A stretch of DNA of 64,000 nt. Origin: Clostridium sp. AF15-31 (GTDB lineage Bacteria; Bacillota; Clostridia; Lachnospirales; Lachnospiraceae). Of the stretch, positions 54,573-64,000 are shown piece by piece. The DNA lies in contig NZ_QTXL01000001.1 in NCBI RefSeq assembly GCF_003461625.1, forward strand, positions 434,001-498,000. Direction: 5' to 3'. A program made the translations under genes and the position numbers. Positions within the stretch are counted from its first letter, which is position 1. Each line of letters starts with the position of its first letter. Below the pieces are notes generated by a model. That model saw only the letters and a program-made list of their open reading frames with translations. It searched no databases and was not told the DNA's origin.

Positions 54573-55319
54573 ATGGATAAAAGGACAGAGACAGGGATAA
54601 CTTCAAATCAGTTAAAGCTTCTGGCATGCATATTTATGTTATGTGACCATGTAGGACTTGTTCTAATGAATAATAACTGGATAATGCGGGCTGTAGGACG
54701 GCTCGCATTTCCTATATTCGCATTCCTGTTGGTAGAAGGGTACAGGCATACGTCGGATATCAGAAAATATTTTATCCGGCTCTTTTTGTTTGCGCTGATT
54801 TCGGAAGTTCCATTTGATCTGGCATCGACCGGACAGGTATTTGATCTGCAGAAGCAGAATATTTTCTTTACACTTGCGGCGGGGCTGGTTGTGCTTTATC
54901 TTGGAAAAGTAGCAAAATGGAATCAGATGGGCGCAGTCATCGGAATTGTTGTCATTATGGTAGTTTCAGAGGCTCTGCATTTTGATTATGGAATGGCGGG
55001 CATTCTTCTGATCGTATTAATTTATTATTCGACCAAGGATGACACGGCGGAACAAGTATTCAGAAATGCCGGTCTTGTGACCGGACATTATCCGTTTGGC
55101 TGGAAGCTGCGTCAGAATATGGGGTTTGCAATCGTATCGGCAGTGCTGTATTTCCTGTTTTACGGAATAAGGCAGCTCTATGCAGTTTTGGCAATCCTGC
55201 CGATCAGTCTGTACAACGGAGAGTATGGTCGGAAGAATAAAGTTCTTAAATATACATTTTATGTGTTCTATCCGGCACATTTGCTCATCTTATACCTGCT
55301 CAGCAAGGCGGTTTTATAG
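54573..55319 (+). CDS. TraX family membrane protein
   Basis: 248 residues from ATG 54573 with AAGGA upstream. Eight or so hydrophobic helices; the TraX pattern QLKLLACIFMLCDHVGLVL, RAVGRLAFPIFAFLLVEGYRHT and FYVFYPAHLLILYLL. Family members acetylate F pilin, but chromosomal copies like this probably acyl-modify other surface molecules. Confidence 0.88.
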   Translation: MDKRTETGITSNQLKLLACIFMLCDHVGLVLMNNNWIMRAVGRLAFPIFAFLLVEGYRHTSDIRKYFIRLFLFALISEVPFDLASTGQVFDLQKQNIFFTLAAGLVVLYLGKVAKWNQMGAVIGIVVIMVVSEALHFDYGMAGILLIVLIYYSTKDDTAEQVFRNAGLVTGHYPFGWKLRQNMGFAIVSAVLYFLFYGIRQLYAVLAILPISLYNGEYGRKNKVLKYTFYVFYPAHLLILYLLSKAVL

Positions 55320-55361
55320 GATAGCTTTAATGAATTTTTGTCGCAAAACAGAAATTACCTA

Positions 55362-55390
55362 TTGACTTATGGAAATATATCAGTTAGAGT
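55362..55390 (+). promoter_or_regulatory. promoter of the metK riboswitch transcript
   Basis: TTGACT and TAGAGT separated by 17 bases, about 50 bases before the riboswitch. Confidence 0.55.
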
Positions 55391-55444
55391 ATAGCTGTTT
55401 CAGAACTGCATTGCAGTTTGAATACAAATAAATATTTATAAATG

Positions 55445-55575
55445 CTCTTATTCAGAATGGTGGAGTCATAAGGGACTATGAAGCCATGGCAACCCCGGAA
55501 CAGGTGAAAGAAAGACCTGTATGGAAGGTGCCTTCCTGAGCGAGTCTGTGATATGCAGACGTCGAACAATGAGAG
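55445..55575 (+). promoter_or_regulatory. SAM-I (S-box) riboswitch
   Basis: Conserved S-box landmarks in order: CTCTTAT..AGA..GGTGGAG, AGGGAC..TGAAGCCATGGCAACC, AAGGTGC..CC, GCGA...C..CGAACAATGAGAG, closing P1 between CTCTTAT and ATGAGAG. Senses S-adenosylmethionine upstream of its synthase gene. Confidence 0.93.
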
Positions 55576-55588
55576 GTTTGATTTTATC

Positions 55589-55613
55589 AATCCGCTCAGA
55601 GCGGATTTTTCTT
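55589..55613 (+). terminator. riboswitch terminator
   Basis: AATCCGC-TCAGA-GCGGATT hairpin with a T run directly after the S-box aptamer. High SAM should favour it. Confidence 0.85.
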
Positions 55614-55723
55614 TTGCATAAAACCAGGTGGGGATAACTTGTCTGAAAAAAGAAAAATCAAAAGCTATGTGAACGAATACGCATGGCAGTAACTATAGAT
55701 AGTATTTATACAAGGAGGAAATG

Positions 55724-56911
55724 ATGGAAAAATTATTATTCACATCAGAATCAGTAACAGAAGGTCATCCGGATAAAATCTGTGACCAGATTTCCGATGC
55801 AGTATTGGATGCATTGATGGAGCAGGATCCAATGAGCCGTGTTGCCTGCGAGACATCGATCACAACAGGTCTTGTACTTGTAATGGGTGAGATTACAACA
55901 AAAGCATATGTAGACATTCAGAAGATCGTTCGTGAGACGATCCGTGAGATTGGATACGACAGAGCAAAATACGGATTTGACTGTGATACCTGTGGTGTTA
56001 TCACAGCAATTGATGAGCAGTCAGCAGATATTGCAATGGGTGTTGATAAGGCATTAGAAGCAAAAGAGCATTTGATGAGCGATGATGATATCGAAGCGAT
56101 TGGCGCCGGAGATCAGGGTATGATGTTTGGATTTGCAACAAATGAAACACCAGAATATATGCCATATCCGATCGCACTTGCACATAAGCTTGCAAGAAAA
56201 CTGACAGAAGTAAGAAAGAATGGAACACTTCCATATCTCAGACCAGACGGTAAGACTCAAGTAACAGTAGAGTATGATGAGAATGGAAAAGCAAAGAGAC
56301 TCGATGCGGTAGTTCTCTCAACTCAGCATGGCGAGGAAGTATCACAGGAACAGATCCATGAAGATATCAAGAAGTATGTATTTGATACAGTTCTTCCTGC
56401 TGATATGGTAGATGAAGATACCAAGTTCTTTATCAATCCAACCGGAAGATTCGTTATCGGCGGACCAAATGGTGACAGTGGACTTACAGGACGTAAGATC
56501 ATCGTAGACACTTATGGTGGATATGCCCGTCACGGCGGCGGTGCTTTCTCAGGAAAGGATTGTACAAAGGTTGACCGTTCCGCAGCGTATGCAGCAAGAT
56601 ATGTAGCAAAGAACATTGTAGCAGCAGGACTTGCAGATAAATGTGAGATCCAGTTGTCTTATGCGATCGGTGTTGCCAGACCTACATCTATCATGGTAGA
56701 CACATTCGGAACAGGAAAGGTATCCGATGAGAAGCTGGTTGAGATCATCCGTGAGCATTTTGATCTTCGCCCAGCCGGAATCATCAAGATGCTTGACCTC
56801 AGAAGACCAATCTACAAGCAGACAGCAGCATATGGACACTTCGGAAGAACTGACCTCGACCTTCCATGGGAGAGACTCGACAAAGTTGATATGTTGAAGG
56901 CATATTTATAA
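55724..56911 (+). CDS. metK: S-adenosylmethionine synthase
   Basis: 395 residues from ATG 55724 (AAGGAGG 5 bases upstream; the adjacent ATG 55721 is too close). Motifs [32 protein letters not shown] and [15 protein letters not shown] are intact. Makes SAM from methionine and ATP. Confidence 0.98.
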   Translation: MEKLLFTSESVTEGHPDKICDQISDAVLDALMEQDPMSRVACETSITTGLVLVMGEITTKAYVDIQKIVRETIREIGYDRAKYGFDCDTCGVITAIDEQSADIAMGVDKALEAKEHLMSDDDIEAIGAGDQGMMFGFATNETPEYMPYPIALAHKLARKLTEVRKNGTLPYLRPDGKTQVTVEYDENGKAKRLDAVVLSTQHGEEVSQEQIHEDIKKYVFDTVLPADMVDEDTKFFINPTGRFVIGGPNGDSGLTGRKIIVDTYGGYARHGGGAFSGKDCTKVDRSAAYAARYVAKNIVAAGLADKCEIQLSYAIGVARPTSIMVDTFGTGKVSDEKLVEIIREHFDLRPAGIIKMLDLRRPIYKQTAAYGHFGRTDLDLPWERLDKVDMLKAYL

Positions 56912-56923
56912 GAGTGGTATTAT

Positions 56924-57231
56924 AAAAAGCCTGTCGGAGTTTTTAGCTCTTGAATAAGGTTTATAATCACGTTTTTGCCGCATGAGATTGATTTAATATT
57001 ATGACAAAGCGGTGGTATAAAAATAAGACCTACCAGAGTTTGTTATTTCTGAATAAGGTTTCATAATCCATAGTGTAGCCGACTGAGTTTCATTCAATTT
57101 TGTGCCATGTCGTCGCCGCAAAGGTTTTTATCGCGGCAGAGACATGTGCATATAAAATTGAGTGAAACAAAGGTAGGCAAACGTGATTAGAAACCTTAAT
57201 CAGGAAATAACAACTTTTGGTAGGTCTTATT
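56924..57231. repeat. long-range hairpin element between metK and the cohesin gene
   Basis: A right arm (57184-57231) pairs along about 46 bp with a left arm at 57022-57068 (AATAAGACCTACC.. to ..AAGGTTTCATAATC). It also pairs partly with a second, diverged left arm at 56924-56974. Inside, GTTTCATTCAATTTT/AAAATTGAGTGAAAC and GCCGC/GCGGC form a nested rod. The right arm contains the stop codon of the minus-strand cohesin gene. Confidence 0.75.
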
Positions 57232-59407
57232 TTTCTTCTTTACTATCCGGTACATTCTGCTTGATCGGCTTAAACTGCAAGGAGCCGGTGTTTTTCTTTG
57301 GCTCTTCGTGATTCACGATCGCTTCTGCCATATTGAATACCTCTGACAGATCAGCCGTATTCATGGAAGAGTACTGAGCCGCCTTTTTGATGATTTTATC
57401 TGCCGGAGTTGCTTCTTTTTCTTCCTTTGCTTTTTTAGTTTCGCTGCTTAATCTGGTGGAAGTGACATCTTCGGCTTTTACGGATGGCTTAGCAGTAAGC
57501 TCTGTCATGCCATCTGTTACCGGAATGTCCGCAGGCTTTTGGTTGTTTGTATCATCGGCATTTTCTGCTGGTGTTTCGTCCAGAACAACAGCAGCGGCTA
57601 TCGTATCCTCTGACTTTGTATCATTTGCAGAAACAGTATCATCCGAAGTATTATCAGTATCGATACCTGTATCATTGCCTGTGTTGTGATCTGTGTTGTC
57701 TGGTGTATCATCGGCAGCATTATTGCTGGTATTGTCGGGAACGTTTTCGGCATCGCCGCTTGTATTGTTATCAGGACCATTGCCTGCGTTGCCAGCGGTA
57801 TCGTTATTGGAATCATTGCCTGCATTGTCGTCGGTATCGTTATCGGAACCGTTGCTTGCAGCACCATCAGGATCATCGTCAGGATCATCGTCAGGAAGTC
57901 CCTGCTTGATCACCCGGATCAGCATAATTCCGAGGATAATGATCAGGAAGAACATAACTACGATCACGATGATACATATAGTGATAACCTTGTCCTTGTG
58001 CTGATCAAAGAAAGAGCCATTGTTGGCATCTGTCGCAGAAGCAGTCGTGACTGCTTCTGTTGGAACTGCTGAAGCGACAAATCGGGTAAATGTTTTCTCA
58101 ACGGTATCATAGTAGAACCATCCAGGTTCACCGTCCGGACTCATGGCATATACTACGAGGATCGTATCATCTTCATATTTGTGATAGGCGGTTACGGAAT
58201 TTTTGTTAAACTTATAGGTGAAAGCTGTGTAACCCGACGGCACTGTAACGTCTTCGCCGGCTGTCAGAATGATAAAGCTTTTGTAAGCAGATGCAACATT
58301 GATAAATGGAACCGCAGATTTTGCAGTAGTATCAATGATATACCATGCTCCGTTTTTGCTGTCCTTATCTGTCAGATAAGCACATTTAACCAGTCCGTTT
58401 GGAGACTGATAGAGAATGATTTCGGTATCATTATATTTCTCTTTTATTTCGGCAAATCCTTCTGGAATAGTAAGCTTGCTGTAATCTTCTGTAAAATAAT
58501 AATCTTTTCCATCAATCTGGATGATCGCTCTTGTATCTACCAGTTCTTCCACATTAACCGCAATGTCGTAGATATGATTATCGCCGGTTTCAGCAGTAAC
58601 CTTGATAGAGATATGAGAGGTCTTTCCCGGTTCAAAATCTTCATTTCCGGTAATGGAAACGGATGATTTGCTGTCTTCCGGGATCGCATTGATCGCAAGG
58701 CTTGTGGTATCTCCGGGAACGGTTGTCTCATAAGTATATGTATCTTTTGCAAATTCAGGCTTTAATTCACCTGGTGTGATCTGGATCGAAGACAGATAAC
58801 AGTTATCAGACATTTCCTCTGTGGTATCTTCCGTTGTGTCCTCGGAAGAAGTGTCTGTCGTATCTTCTGTTGTAGATTCGGAAGAATTTGTTTCTGTTGT
58901 AGCCGGGGTGTCTGTTGTATTTGGTTCGCTGGTCGTTGCTTCTGTTGTACTGTTGCCGCCAGCGGCTGTTATTGTGATCGTAGCACCTGCATCTGATGCT
59001 CCGGCATGTTCTTCGCCCCATGTATAGACATCGGAGCTTCCCGTACTGACATAGGCAGATCCTGTATTTATAGCAGAAAATGTAAAGCTGTTGGAAGCAG
59101 AAGTAATATTTCCATCGCCATATCCGGCACAGGATACGGTTCCACCTCCGCCATAGCCATCGCCGGACTGATATTCCAGTAAGGAGGAATCATAGGACAG
59201 ACAATAGCTGTAAGCACCCAGTGCTTCAGAACAACTGATCGATACGGTTACTGTAACCGAACCACCCTTTTGAATGGATGAGGATGAAAGCGAGATCGAG
59301 AACTGGGTAGATGCTGCATAGGAGTGTATGCTGTTTCCATATACCAGACAGCTTAATCCCAGAACCAAGATCATACATAATGCTGCTAATTTTTTTCTTG
59401 TTTTCAT
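57227..59407 (-). CDS. membrane-anchored cohesin-like surface protein
   Basis: 726 residues. Signal peptide 1-31; cohesin-type beta-sandwich about 35-147 (VTVTVSISC..ALGAYSYCLSYDSSLLEY); Thr/Ser/Glu linker 150-200; cadherin-like/PF12733-type domain about 205-287; further extracellular domain 290-445; membrane helix 473-500; then a cytoplasmic tail of about 225 residues, very rich in Asp and Asn (504-620). It would display a cohesin outside and a disordered acidic tail inside. It lies 34 bases downstream of a dockerin-bearing glucosaminidase in one operon. Confidence 0.8.
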   Translation of the reverse strand: MKTRKKLAALCMILVLGLSCLVYGNSIHSYAASTQFSISLSSSSIQKGGSVTVTVSISCSEALGAYSYCLSYDSSLLEYQSGDGYGGGGTVSCAGYGDGNITSASNSFTFSAINTGSAYVSTGSSDVYTWGEEHAGASDAGATITITAAGGNSTTEATTSEPNTTDTPATTETNSSESTTEDTTDTSSEDTTEDTTEEMSDNCYLSSIQITPGELKPEFAKDTYTYETTVPGDTTSLAINAIPEDSKSSVSITGNEDFEPGKTSHISIKVTAETGDNHIYDIAVNVEELVDTRAIIQIDGKDYYFTEDYSKLTIPEGFAEIKEKYNDTEIILYQSPNGLVKCAYLTDKDSKNGAWYIIDTTAKSAVPFINVASAYKSFIILTAGEDVTVPSGYTAFTYKFNKNSVTAYHKYEDDTILVVYAMSPDGEPGWFYYDTVEKTFTRFVASAVPTEAVTTASATDANNGSFFDQHKDKVITICIIVIVVMFFLIIILGIMLIRVIKQGLPDDDPDDDPDGAASNGSDNDTDDNAGNDSNNDTAGNAGNGPDNNTSGDAENVPDNTSNNAADDTPDNTDHNTGNDTGIDTDNTSDDTVSANDTKSEDTIAAAVVLDETPAENADDTNNQKPADIPVTDGMTELTAKPSVKAEDVTSTRLSSETKKAKEEKEATPADKIIKKAAQYSSMNTADLSEVFNMAEAIVNHEEPKKNTGSLQFKPIKQNVPDSKEEK

Positions 59408-59441
59408 TTTATATATCTCCTGTATTTTATCATCTATTCAT

Positions 59442-61526
59442 TTACTGCTGCATGATCTGTGCTGCGCCCATCAGATATTTCTGGACTTTTAACAGATCGA
59501 GAGCAGATAACATACCACTTCGTTTGATATTTGCGGCTTTCAGGTATGGATCCTTTAAGGTAGAAGCACCGATAATATGCTTCTGTATCTTTAACAGATC
59601 CAGTGCATTGATAATTCCGTCACCATTTACATCACCGAAAATAATAACGGTATAGGTGCTGGTATTGCCCGAAACAGTTATTTTTACAATGTCACCGGTA
59701 CCGATACGGTCAGATGTCTTTTCTTCACCGGATGAAGTCCTTACACTGACAGTTCCGTTTGTACATCCAAGATTGGAGACAAATGCAGATACGGTGGTTG
59801 ATACTGCTACGCCGGTTATGGTTCCGTCGGATACAGTATAGTTACCGTCAAATTCAGGATCTGAGCTGGAATTACCGGAAGATTTACCACGGACGATCGT
59901 TAATGTATAAGTACGTTTTGCGCCGCTTTGGGCTTTTACCGTAATTTTTACTGTATTCGTACCCTTTGACAGACTGACTTTTCCTGTTCCGGATACGGAA
60001 GCGTTTTTGTTGACCGGACTTGCAGAAATCGTAACAGAACTTGTTTTCTCTGATACGATCAGGGAATACTTGGTTGTTGTATTGACTGCAAATGTTGGTG
60101 TCAGGGAATAGTTATCAATACTCAGTGATTTGAGATAGTTGTTTGGATTGCCACTGTCTGCCGGTTTGCTGACCATGGTATCCGGCATATTTTTGTATAC
60201 CGGGATACAGAATGTGATTGAATTGTTCAGTGTGCCTGCGCCACTGTAGGCATCGTATACCTTAGAGGCTTCAGAGGAAGCCGCCTGAACATTGGTCATA
60301 TACTGATGGGAGTATAAGGCAGAGGTATTTGTGACATTGAATTTCTGTGTATACAAAGTATTCTGCTTCTGCAGAATGTAATTATTTCCAATGTATTGAG
60401 CGCCGCCATAGATGGATTTGTATACGGTGTTCCACGGTCTTCCGTAGGTAGAACCGGAGGATGCCCATTTAAGTGCATTTGTAACGGCGTTTCCGGTTAC
60501 GCTGTCGAAACCGCCGATGTTATAGAAATTATAGATTCCCGGATATACGGAATGCTTTCCATTTGTGGCAGAACTGAGTGATGAGCCAACCTCCTGTTTG
60601 ATTCGGGAGGCAATGTGGTATGGGCTGACACCGACTGCCTTTCCGGCTTTGATGATCAGTTCGGAATATGTACTGTTGGAACCGGATGGCTTGGATTTGT
60701 ACATAAAGGTTCCGTTCAAAATGGATTCCACGCCGGATTTGGACTGAGAATCTTCATAAGAGAGATTCTCAAATGCAAATACGAACCGTTCATACAGATA
60801 AACACGGGGATCCAGATAATAGGAGACCAGTTTATCCGATGCGGCATACCAGCAGTTACCATCAAAGGATGCCCATGTATCGGTTTTGATGTTGTAACCG
60901 ATCGTCGTGGAACGCCAGTTGTAGCGTGGATAACTGCTGGTTCCCTGAACCAGATTTTTGATCTGACCGGATTTGTTTCGTTCATTATCTACAAGATCAT
61001 CCCAGTCGATTCCTGTCTGGACAGCTTTAAAAGTCCAGGATGGATGATCCTCATGCAGTTCCCGGAGCTGTGCCTTATAGCTTTCCGGAAATCCCTGATC
61101 ATTCATATAGGATTCAAAATCTTTGTCGGATTTTTTCCCTGAGGATTCTGTCGTTGCTGTTGTATTTTTTTTATCAGAAGAGTCTGTTTTGTCGATAGTG
61201 ACATATGAAGCGGATACGTAGCCGGTATAGGTTGTCTTGTTATAAACAAGGGATACTTTATACCAGGAGCTGTTTGAGGTGTTCAGGATTGTAAGCTTGT
61301 GACCCCCATTTAACATAATGTTACTGCCGTGATCCGTTACAGGATTGCCGCCGGGGGCATCACGGAAATAAACATTCGTTACTCCATCTTTGATATGACC
61401 GGATTTTCCTGCGGCATCAGAAAGTCCGCTGTTCATGAAAAGACAGACCACAAGACAGCAGATAAGTGCTGCGATCGCCAGTATGGCGGATCGGTATGGT
61501 CTGTTACTTAGCCGTTTGTTATTCAT
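59442..61526 (-). CDS. dockerin-bearing glucosaminidase (cell-wall hydrolase)
   Basis: 694 residues. N-terminal signal/anchor helix (about 13-32), SH3-like domain (about 45-112), glucosaminidase/LytG-type catalytic domain (about 225-400, RIKQEVGSSL with the likely catalytic Glu), cadherin-like PF12733 domain (about 460-545), a further beta domain, and a C-terminal type I dockerin (about 630-690). The first Ca2+ loop, DVNGDGIINALD, is perfect; the second, NIKRSGMLSALD, has lost its first and third acidic ligands. Transcribed before the cohesin gene. Confidence 0.85.
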   Translation of the reverse strand: MNNKRLSNRPYRSAILAIAALICCLVVCLFMNSGLSDAAGKSGHIKDGVTNVYFRDAPGGNPVTDHGSNIMLNGGHKLTILNTSNSSWYKVSLVYNKTTYTGYVSASYVTIDKTDSSDKKNTTATTESSGKKSDKDFESYMNDQGFPESYKAQLRELHEDHPSWTFKAVQTGIDWDDLVDNERNKSGQIKNLVQGTSSYPRYNWRSTTIGYNIKTDTWASFDGNCWYAASDKLVSYYLDPRVYLYERFVFAFENLSYEDSQSKSGVESILNGTFMYKSKPSGSNSTYSELIIKAGKAVGVSPYHIASRIKQEVGSSLSSATNGKHSVYPGIYNFYNIGGFDSVTGNAVTNALKWASSGSTYGRPWNTVYKSIYGGAQYIGNNYILQKQNTLYTQKFNVTNTSALYSHQYMTNVQAASSEASKVYDAYSGAGTLNNSITFCIPVYKNMPDTMVSKPADSGNPNNYLKSLSIDNYSLTPTFAVNTTTKYSLIVSEKTSSVTISASPVNKNASVSGTGKVSLSKGTNTVKITVKAQSGAKRTYTLTIVRGKSSGNSSSDPEFDGNYTVSDGTITGVAVSTTVSAFVSNLGCTNGTVSVRTSSGEEKTSDRIGTGDIVKITVSGNTSTYTVIIFGDVNGDGIINALDLLKIQKHIIGASTLKDPYLKAANIKRSGMLSALDLLKVQKYLMGAAQIMQQ

Positions 61527-61782
61527 ATGATGCTCTCCTTTGTATATAAATGCACGATTCGATTTTTGTGATAAAAATATATAAGCCTAAAAAATACAAT
61601 ACTGATTTTAGTTTACCATAATCTCAGAAAAAACAAACCCCTTTTTCGTCAAAAAAATAGTGATTTCACAGAAAAAATTGGATGTGCGTACAATATAGAA
61701 CATATAGGTTGGAATAGAAAATAGGACAGCGGGACAGGTCAAAAATATTTGATTATGAAAATGTGATTGTTGATTTGAAAAT

Positions 61783-61827
61783 AAAAAGAGATGCTGACCG
61801 ATATAGTGGAGCAGGCATCTCTTTTTT
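61783..61827. terminator. bidirectional terminator after murA
   Basis: AAAAGAGATGC / GCATCTCTTTT stem with T runs on both strands, 12 bases after the murA stop. The rest of the 312-base gap is AT-rich, presumably holding the glucosaminidase promoter. Confidence 0.85.
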
Positions 61828-61838
61828 CATGTGTATAT

Positions 61839-63140
61839 TTATCCGATTTTTAATTTAAATTTCTGAATATCTTTGTCAGTATCAACTTTTTCGATCTTTC
61901 CGCCCAGACCACGGATCTTTTCATCAAATTTCTCATATCCACGCTGGATATACTTAATATCTGATATAACGGAAAAATCATCTGCAACTAATGCAGCAAT
62001 CACAAGAGCAGCACCGGCACGAAGATCCGGAGCAGCTACATTTGCACCAGAGAAGGATTCTACACCATCAATGATAGCGGTATTGCCTTCTACCCGGATG
62101 TGAGCGCCCATTCTGGCAAGCTCGGCAACATATTTGAACCGATTCTCAAATATGCTTTCTGTTACAATGCTGGTTCCGTTTGAAAGTGCCAGTGTGACAG
62201 CCATCTGCGGCTGCATATCCGTTGGAAAACCCGGATAAGGAAGTGTTTTGATATTGGTTGGTTTCAAACGTTTATCAGACATAACTCTTACAGAGTCATC
62301 ATATTCAATTACATGAGCACCGATCTCATTTAACTTGGAAGTGATAGCTTCCAGATGTTTTGGAATTACATTCTTGATCAGTATATCACCTTTTGTTGCA
62401 GCAGCGGCTACCATAAATGTACCGGCTTCGATCTGATCCGGAATGATGGAATAAGTAGTACCATGAAGTTCTTTAACACCACGGATACGGATGACATCAG
62501 TTCCTGCACCTTTGATATTTGCGCCCATACTGTTTAAGAAGTTGGCAACATCGACAATATGTGGTTCTTTTGCTGCGTTTTCAATGGTGGTTTTACCTTC
62601 AGCGAGAACTGCAGCCATCATAATATTGATCGTTGCACCAACGGATGCAACATCCATATAAATATGGCTTCCAATCAGTTCTTCGGCATAAGTGGAGATA
62701 GTTCCATTTGTAATATCAACCTGTGCACCAAGTGCTTCAAATCCTTTTATATGAAGATTGATCGGTCTTGCACCAATATCACAGCCACCAGGTAATGCAA
62801 CCTGAGAGTGCTTGTATTTTCCAAGTAATGCACCTAACAGATAGTAAGATGCACGAATCTTACGGATGAATTCATCATCTACGCACAGATCACTGTTTGG
62901 ATTGATAGCGGCGCCACAGATGGATACGGTATGTTCGTCTATGTAGCGTACTGTCGCACCAATACCCTGAATTGCCTGAAGAAGGACACGGGTATCTCTT
63001 ACATTTGGTACATTTTCTATTATAACTTCCTGATCGGTCATTACAGCAGCAGCAAGGATTCCGAGAGCTGCATTCTTTGCACCTGCAATAGTTACCTCTC
63101 CTTCAAGAGGCTGACCGCCTTTGATCACATATTGTTCCAT
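61839..63140 (-). CDS. murA: UDP-N-acetylglucosamine 1-carboxyvinyltransferase
   Basis: 433 residues, first committed step of peptidoglycan synthesis (PEP transfer to UDP-GlcNAc). Substrate residues K22-N23 in GAKNAAL, catalytic loop PGGCDIGARP with C120, RAGAALVIAAL near the C-terminus. The catalytic Cys, not Asp, implies fosfomycin sensitivity by family. Confidence 0.97.
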   Translation of the reverse strand: MEQYVIKGGQPLEGEVTIAGAKNAALGILAAAVMTDQEVIIENVPNVRDTRVLLQAIQGIGATVRYIDEHTVSICGAAINPNSDLCVDDEFIRKIRASYYLLGALLGKYKHSQVALPGGCDIGARPINLHIKGFEALGAQVDITNGTISTYAEELIGSHIYMDVASVGATINIMMAAVLAEGKTTIENAAKEPHIVDVANFLNSMGANIKGAGTDVIRIRGVKELHGTTYSIIPDQIEAGTFMVAAAATKGDILIKNVIPKHLEAITSKLNEIGAHVIEYDDSVRVMSDKRLKPTNIKTLPYPGFPTDMQPQMAVTLALSNGTSIVTESIFENRFKYVAELARMGAHIRVEGNTAIIDGVESFSGANVAAPDLRAGAALVIAALVADDFSVISDIKYIQRGYEKFDEKIRGLGGKIEKVDTDKDIQKFKLKIG

Positions 63141-63271
63141 ATTGCACCTCTAAATATTTATAAACATATTTAAAAAGTCCGGTTAAAATTTCTGTCGTTT
63201 TTCGATACTTTACCGCACAGATAACTTCTAGATTATAGCATATTTTTGCGAAAAGTAAATAGCAAGTAAAA

Positions 63272-63685
63272 TTATTTATCTGCTTCGCAGTAAATACAAC
63301 GATAAATCCGGTGTGCTCTGTCTGTAAGCTTAAAGATATGCTGGATTCCCTGTTCGGTTGAGGTTATACAGCGCGGATTGGTACATTTCTTGATGCCTAC
63401 CAGACGTTCCGGAAGCTCAATATTTTTCTTTTCCACCAGTTTTCCGTCACGGATAATATTAACGGAGATATCCGGATCGATATATCCAAGGACATCAAGG
63501 TTGATGTCGATATCCTGATCTATCTTTAAGATATCCTTTTTACCCATTTTCTGGCTTTTGACATTTTTGATAATTGCTACGGAGCAGTCCAGCTTGTCGA
63601 GATGCAGGTCATTATAGATCTGGAGTGCCTTGCCTGCAGCAATGTGATCAAGTACGATACCATTTTGAATACTGTCTATGTTCAT
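63272..63685 (-). CDS. pyrI: aspartate carbamoyltransferase regulatory subunit
   Basis: 137 residues. N-terminal allosteric domain and C-terminal zinc domain with C101, C106, C130 and C133. Pairs with PyrB for CTP feedback control of pyrimidine synthesis. It starts 13 bases after the pyrB stop. Confidence 0.95.
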   Translation of the reverse strand: MNIDSIQNGIVLDHIAAGKALQIYNDLHLDKLDCSVAIIKNVKSQKMGKKDILKIDQDIDINLDVLGYIDPDISVNIIRDGKLVEKKNIELPERLVGIKKCTNPRCITSTEQGIQHIFKLTDRAHRIYRCIYCEADK

Positions 63686-63698
63686 CTGTTTGTACCTC

Positions 63699-64000
63699 CT
63701 ATGCTAAACCAAGCAGTGTGGCAATTAATGCCATACGGACATATTTACCATTTAATACCTGACGGAAATAACATGCTCTTGGATCGTCATCCACTTCAAC
63801 AGCAATCTCATTTACTCGTGGCAGCGGATGCAGGACACACATGTCCGGACGGGCAAGTGCCATCTTACTGTTATCCAGTATGTAAGTATCCTTTAATCGT
63901 ATGTAGTCTGCTTCGTTGAAGAAACGTTCTTTCTGTACTCTTGTCATATAGAGGATATCCAGTTCTCCGATCACATCCTCCATAGATGAAACTTCCTTAT
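63699..64000 (-). CDS. pyrB: aspartate carbamoyltransferase catalytic subunit (5' truncated)
   Basis: C-terminal 100 or so residues; the gene continues beyond the window. Conserved [20 protein letters not shown] and the final helix [20 protein letters not shown] are present. Forms the first pyrimidine-specific enzyme with PyrI. Confidence 0.96.
   Translation of the reverse strand, partial: KEVSSMEDVIGELDILYMTRVQKERFFNEADYIRLKDTYILDNSKMALARPDMCVLHPLPRVNEIAVEVDDDPRACYFRQVLNGKYVRMALIATLLGLA

Noticed and set aside
54573..55319. TraX as a sign of a conjugative plasmid
   Set aside because: No other transfer genes are present. TraX-family proteins are common chromosomal membrane acyl-modifiers in Firmicutes.
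57547..58072. Long plus-strand ORFs opposite the Asp/Asn-rich tail of the cohesin protein
   Set aside because: They are complements of a biased codon stretch (GAT/AAT repeats give Ile, Val and His-rich shadows), with no start signals.

Overview
The window looks like chromosome of a low-to-mid GC gut Clostridia, most likely a Lachnospiraceae (Coprococcus/Roseburia/Lachnospira-like). The reasons are the F-ATPase operon with TTG starts, a trimeric bifurcating [FeFe]-hydrogenase, a SipL-like SPOCS/LysM protein, a SAM-I riboswitch before metK, MurA beside pyrBI, EF-hand/BspA-type LRR surface proteins and a cohesin/dockerin pair. I cannot name the species. No rRNA or tRNA gene was found.

Layout. 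0-6 kb: atpB (5' truncated)-E-F-H-A-G-D-C on +. 6-9.6 kb: PlsC-type acyltransferase, a Q/Y/G-repeat membrane protein and a type Ic-like aminotransferase. 9.7-16.3 kb: an agr-type quorum-sensing locus (LytTR regulator, GHKL kinase, AgrB, and a 44-residue AgrD with a C-F-G-F-F ring core), then a secreted protein of unknown function and an ABC exporter (two FtsX-like permeases and an ATPase). 16.4-21.8 kb: a tyrosine recombinase on -, next to a 4.16-kb segment bounded by perfect 22-bp inverted repeats. The segment carries two convergent genes: a pentapeptide-repeat membrane protein and an ATP-grasp/radical-SAM fusion. A promoter just outside the left repeat has the same paired direct repeats as the agrBD promoter. 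I propose this is a quorum-regulated invertible cassette.

21.9-30 kb: patatin, MATE, DEDDh exonuclease, AI-2E permease, DUF815 ATPase, endonuclease III, a small membrane protein and an AIR-synthase-like protein. 30-32.5 kb: an AT-rich two-gene unit (unknown protein plus an AlbA_2/Schlafen-type ATP-binding protein) with its own promoter and a palindrome. 32.7-41.5 kb: trmL, a WYL regulator, the mutS2-response regulator-histidine kinase operon on -, a PrcB-like lipoprotein and a SipL-like protein. Two copies of a roughly 220-nt structured element sit after the WYL gene and after the SipL-like gene.

41.8-46 kb: hydC-hydB-hydA. 46-51 kb: two paralogous LRR surface-protein genes with duplicated leaders (promoter, GCACA pentanucleotide repeat inside a small ORF, strong hairpin) flanking a BirA-type-operator-controlled bioY. 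51-55.3 kb: ParE-like toxin-antitoxin, nitrilase, HipBA, HIT and TraX genes. 55.4-57.2 kb: SAM-I riboswitch, metK and a long hairpin element. 57.2-64 kb, all on -: a membrane-anchored cohesin-like protein, a dockerin-bearing glucosaminidase, murA, pyrI and pyrB (truncated by the window end).

Working together: the agr locus should sense a thiolactone peptide and drive agrBD, possibly its neighbouring secreted protein and exporter, and through a second LytTR-type site whichever gene of the flanked cassette faces the promoter. The hydrogenase and ATP synthase represent fermentative energy metabolism. The cohesin/dockerin pair would tether a cell-wall hydrolase at the membrane.
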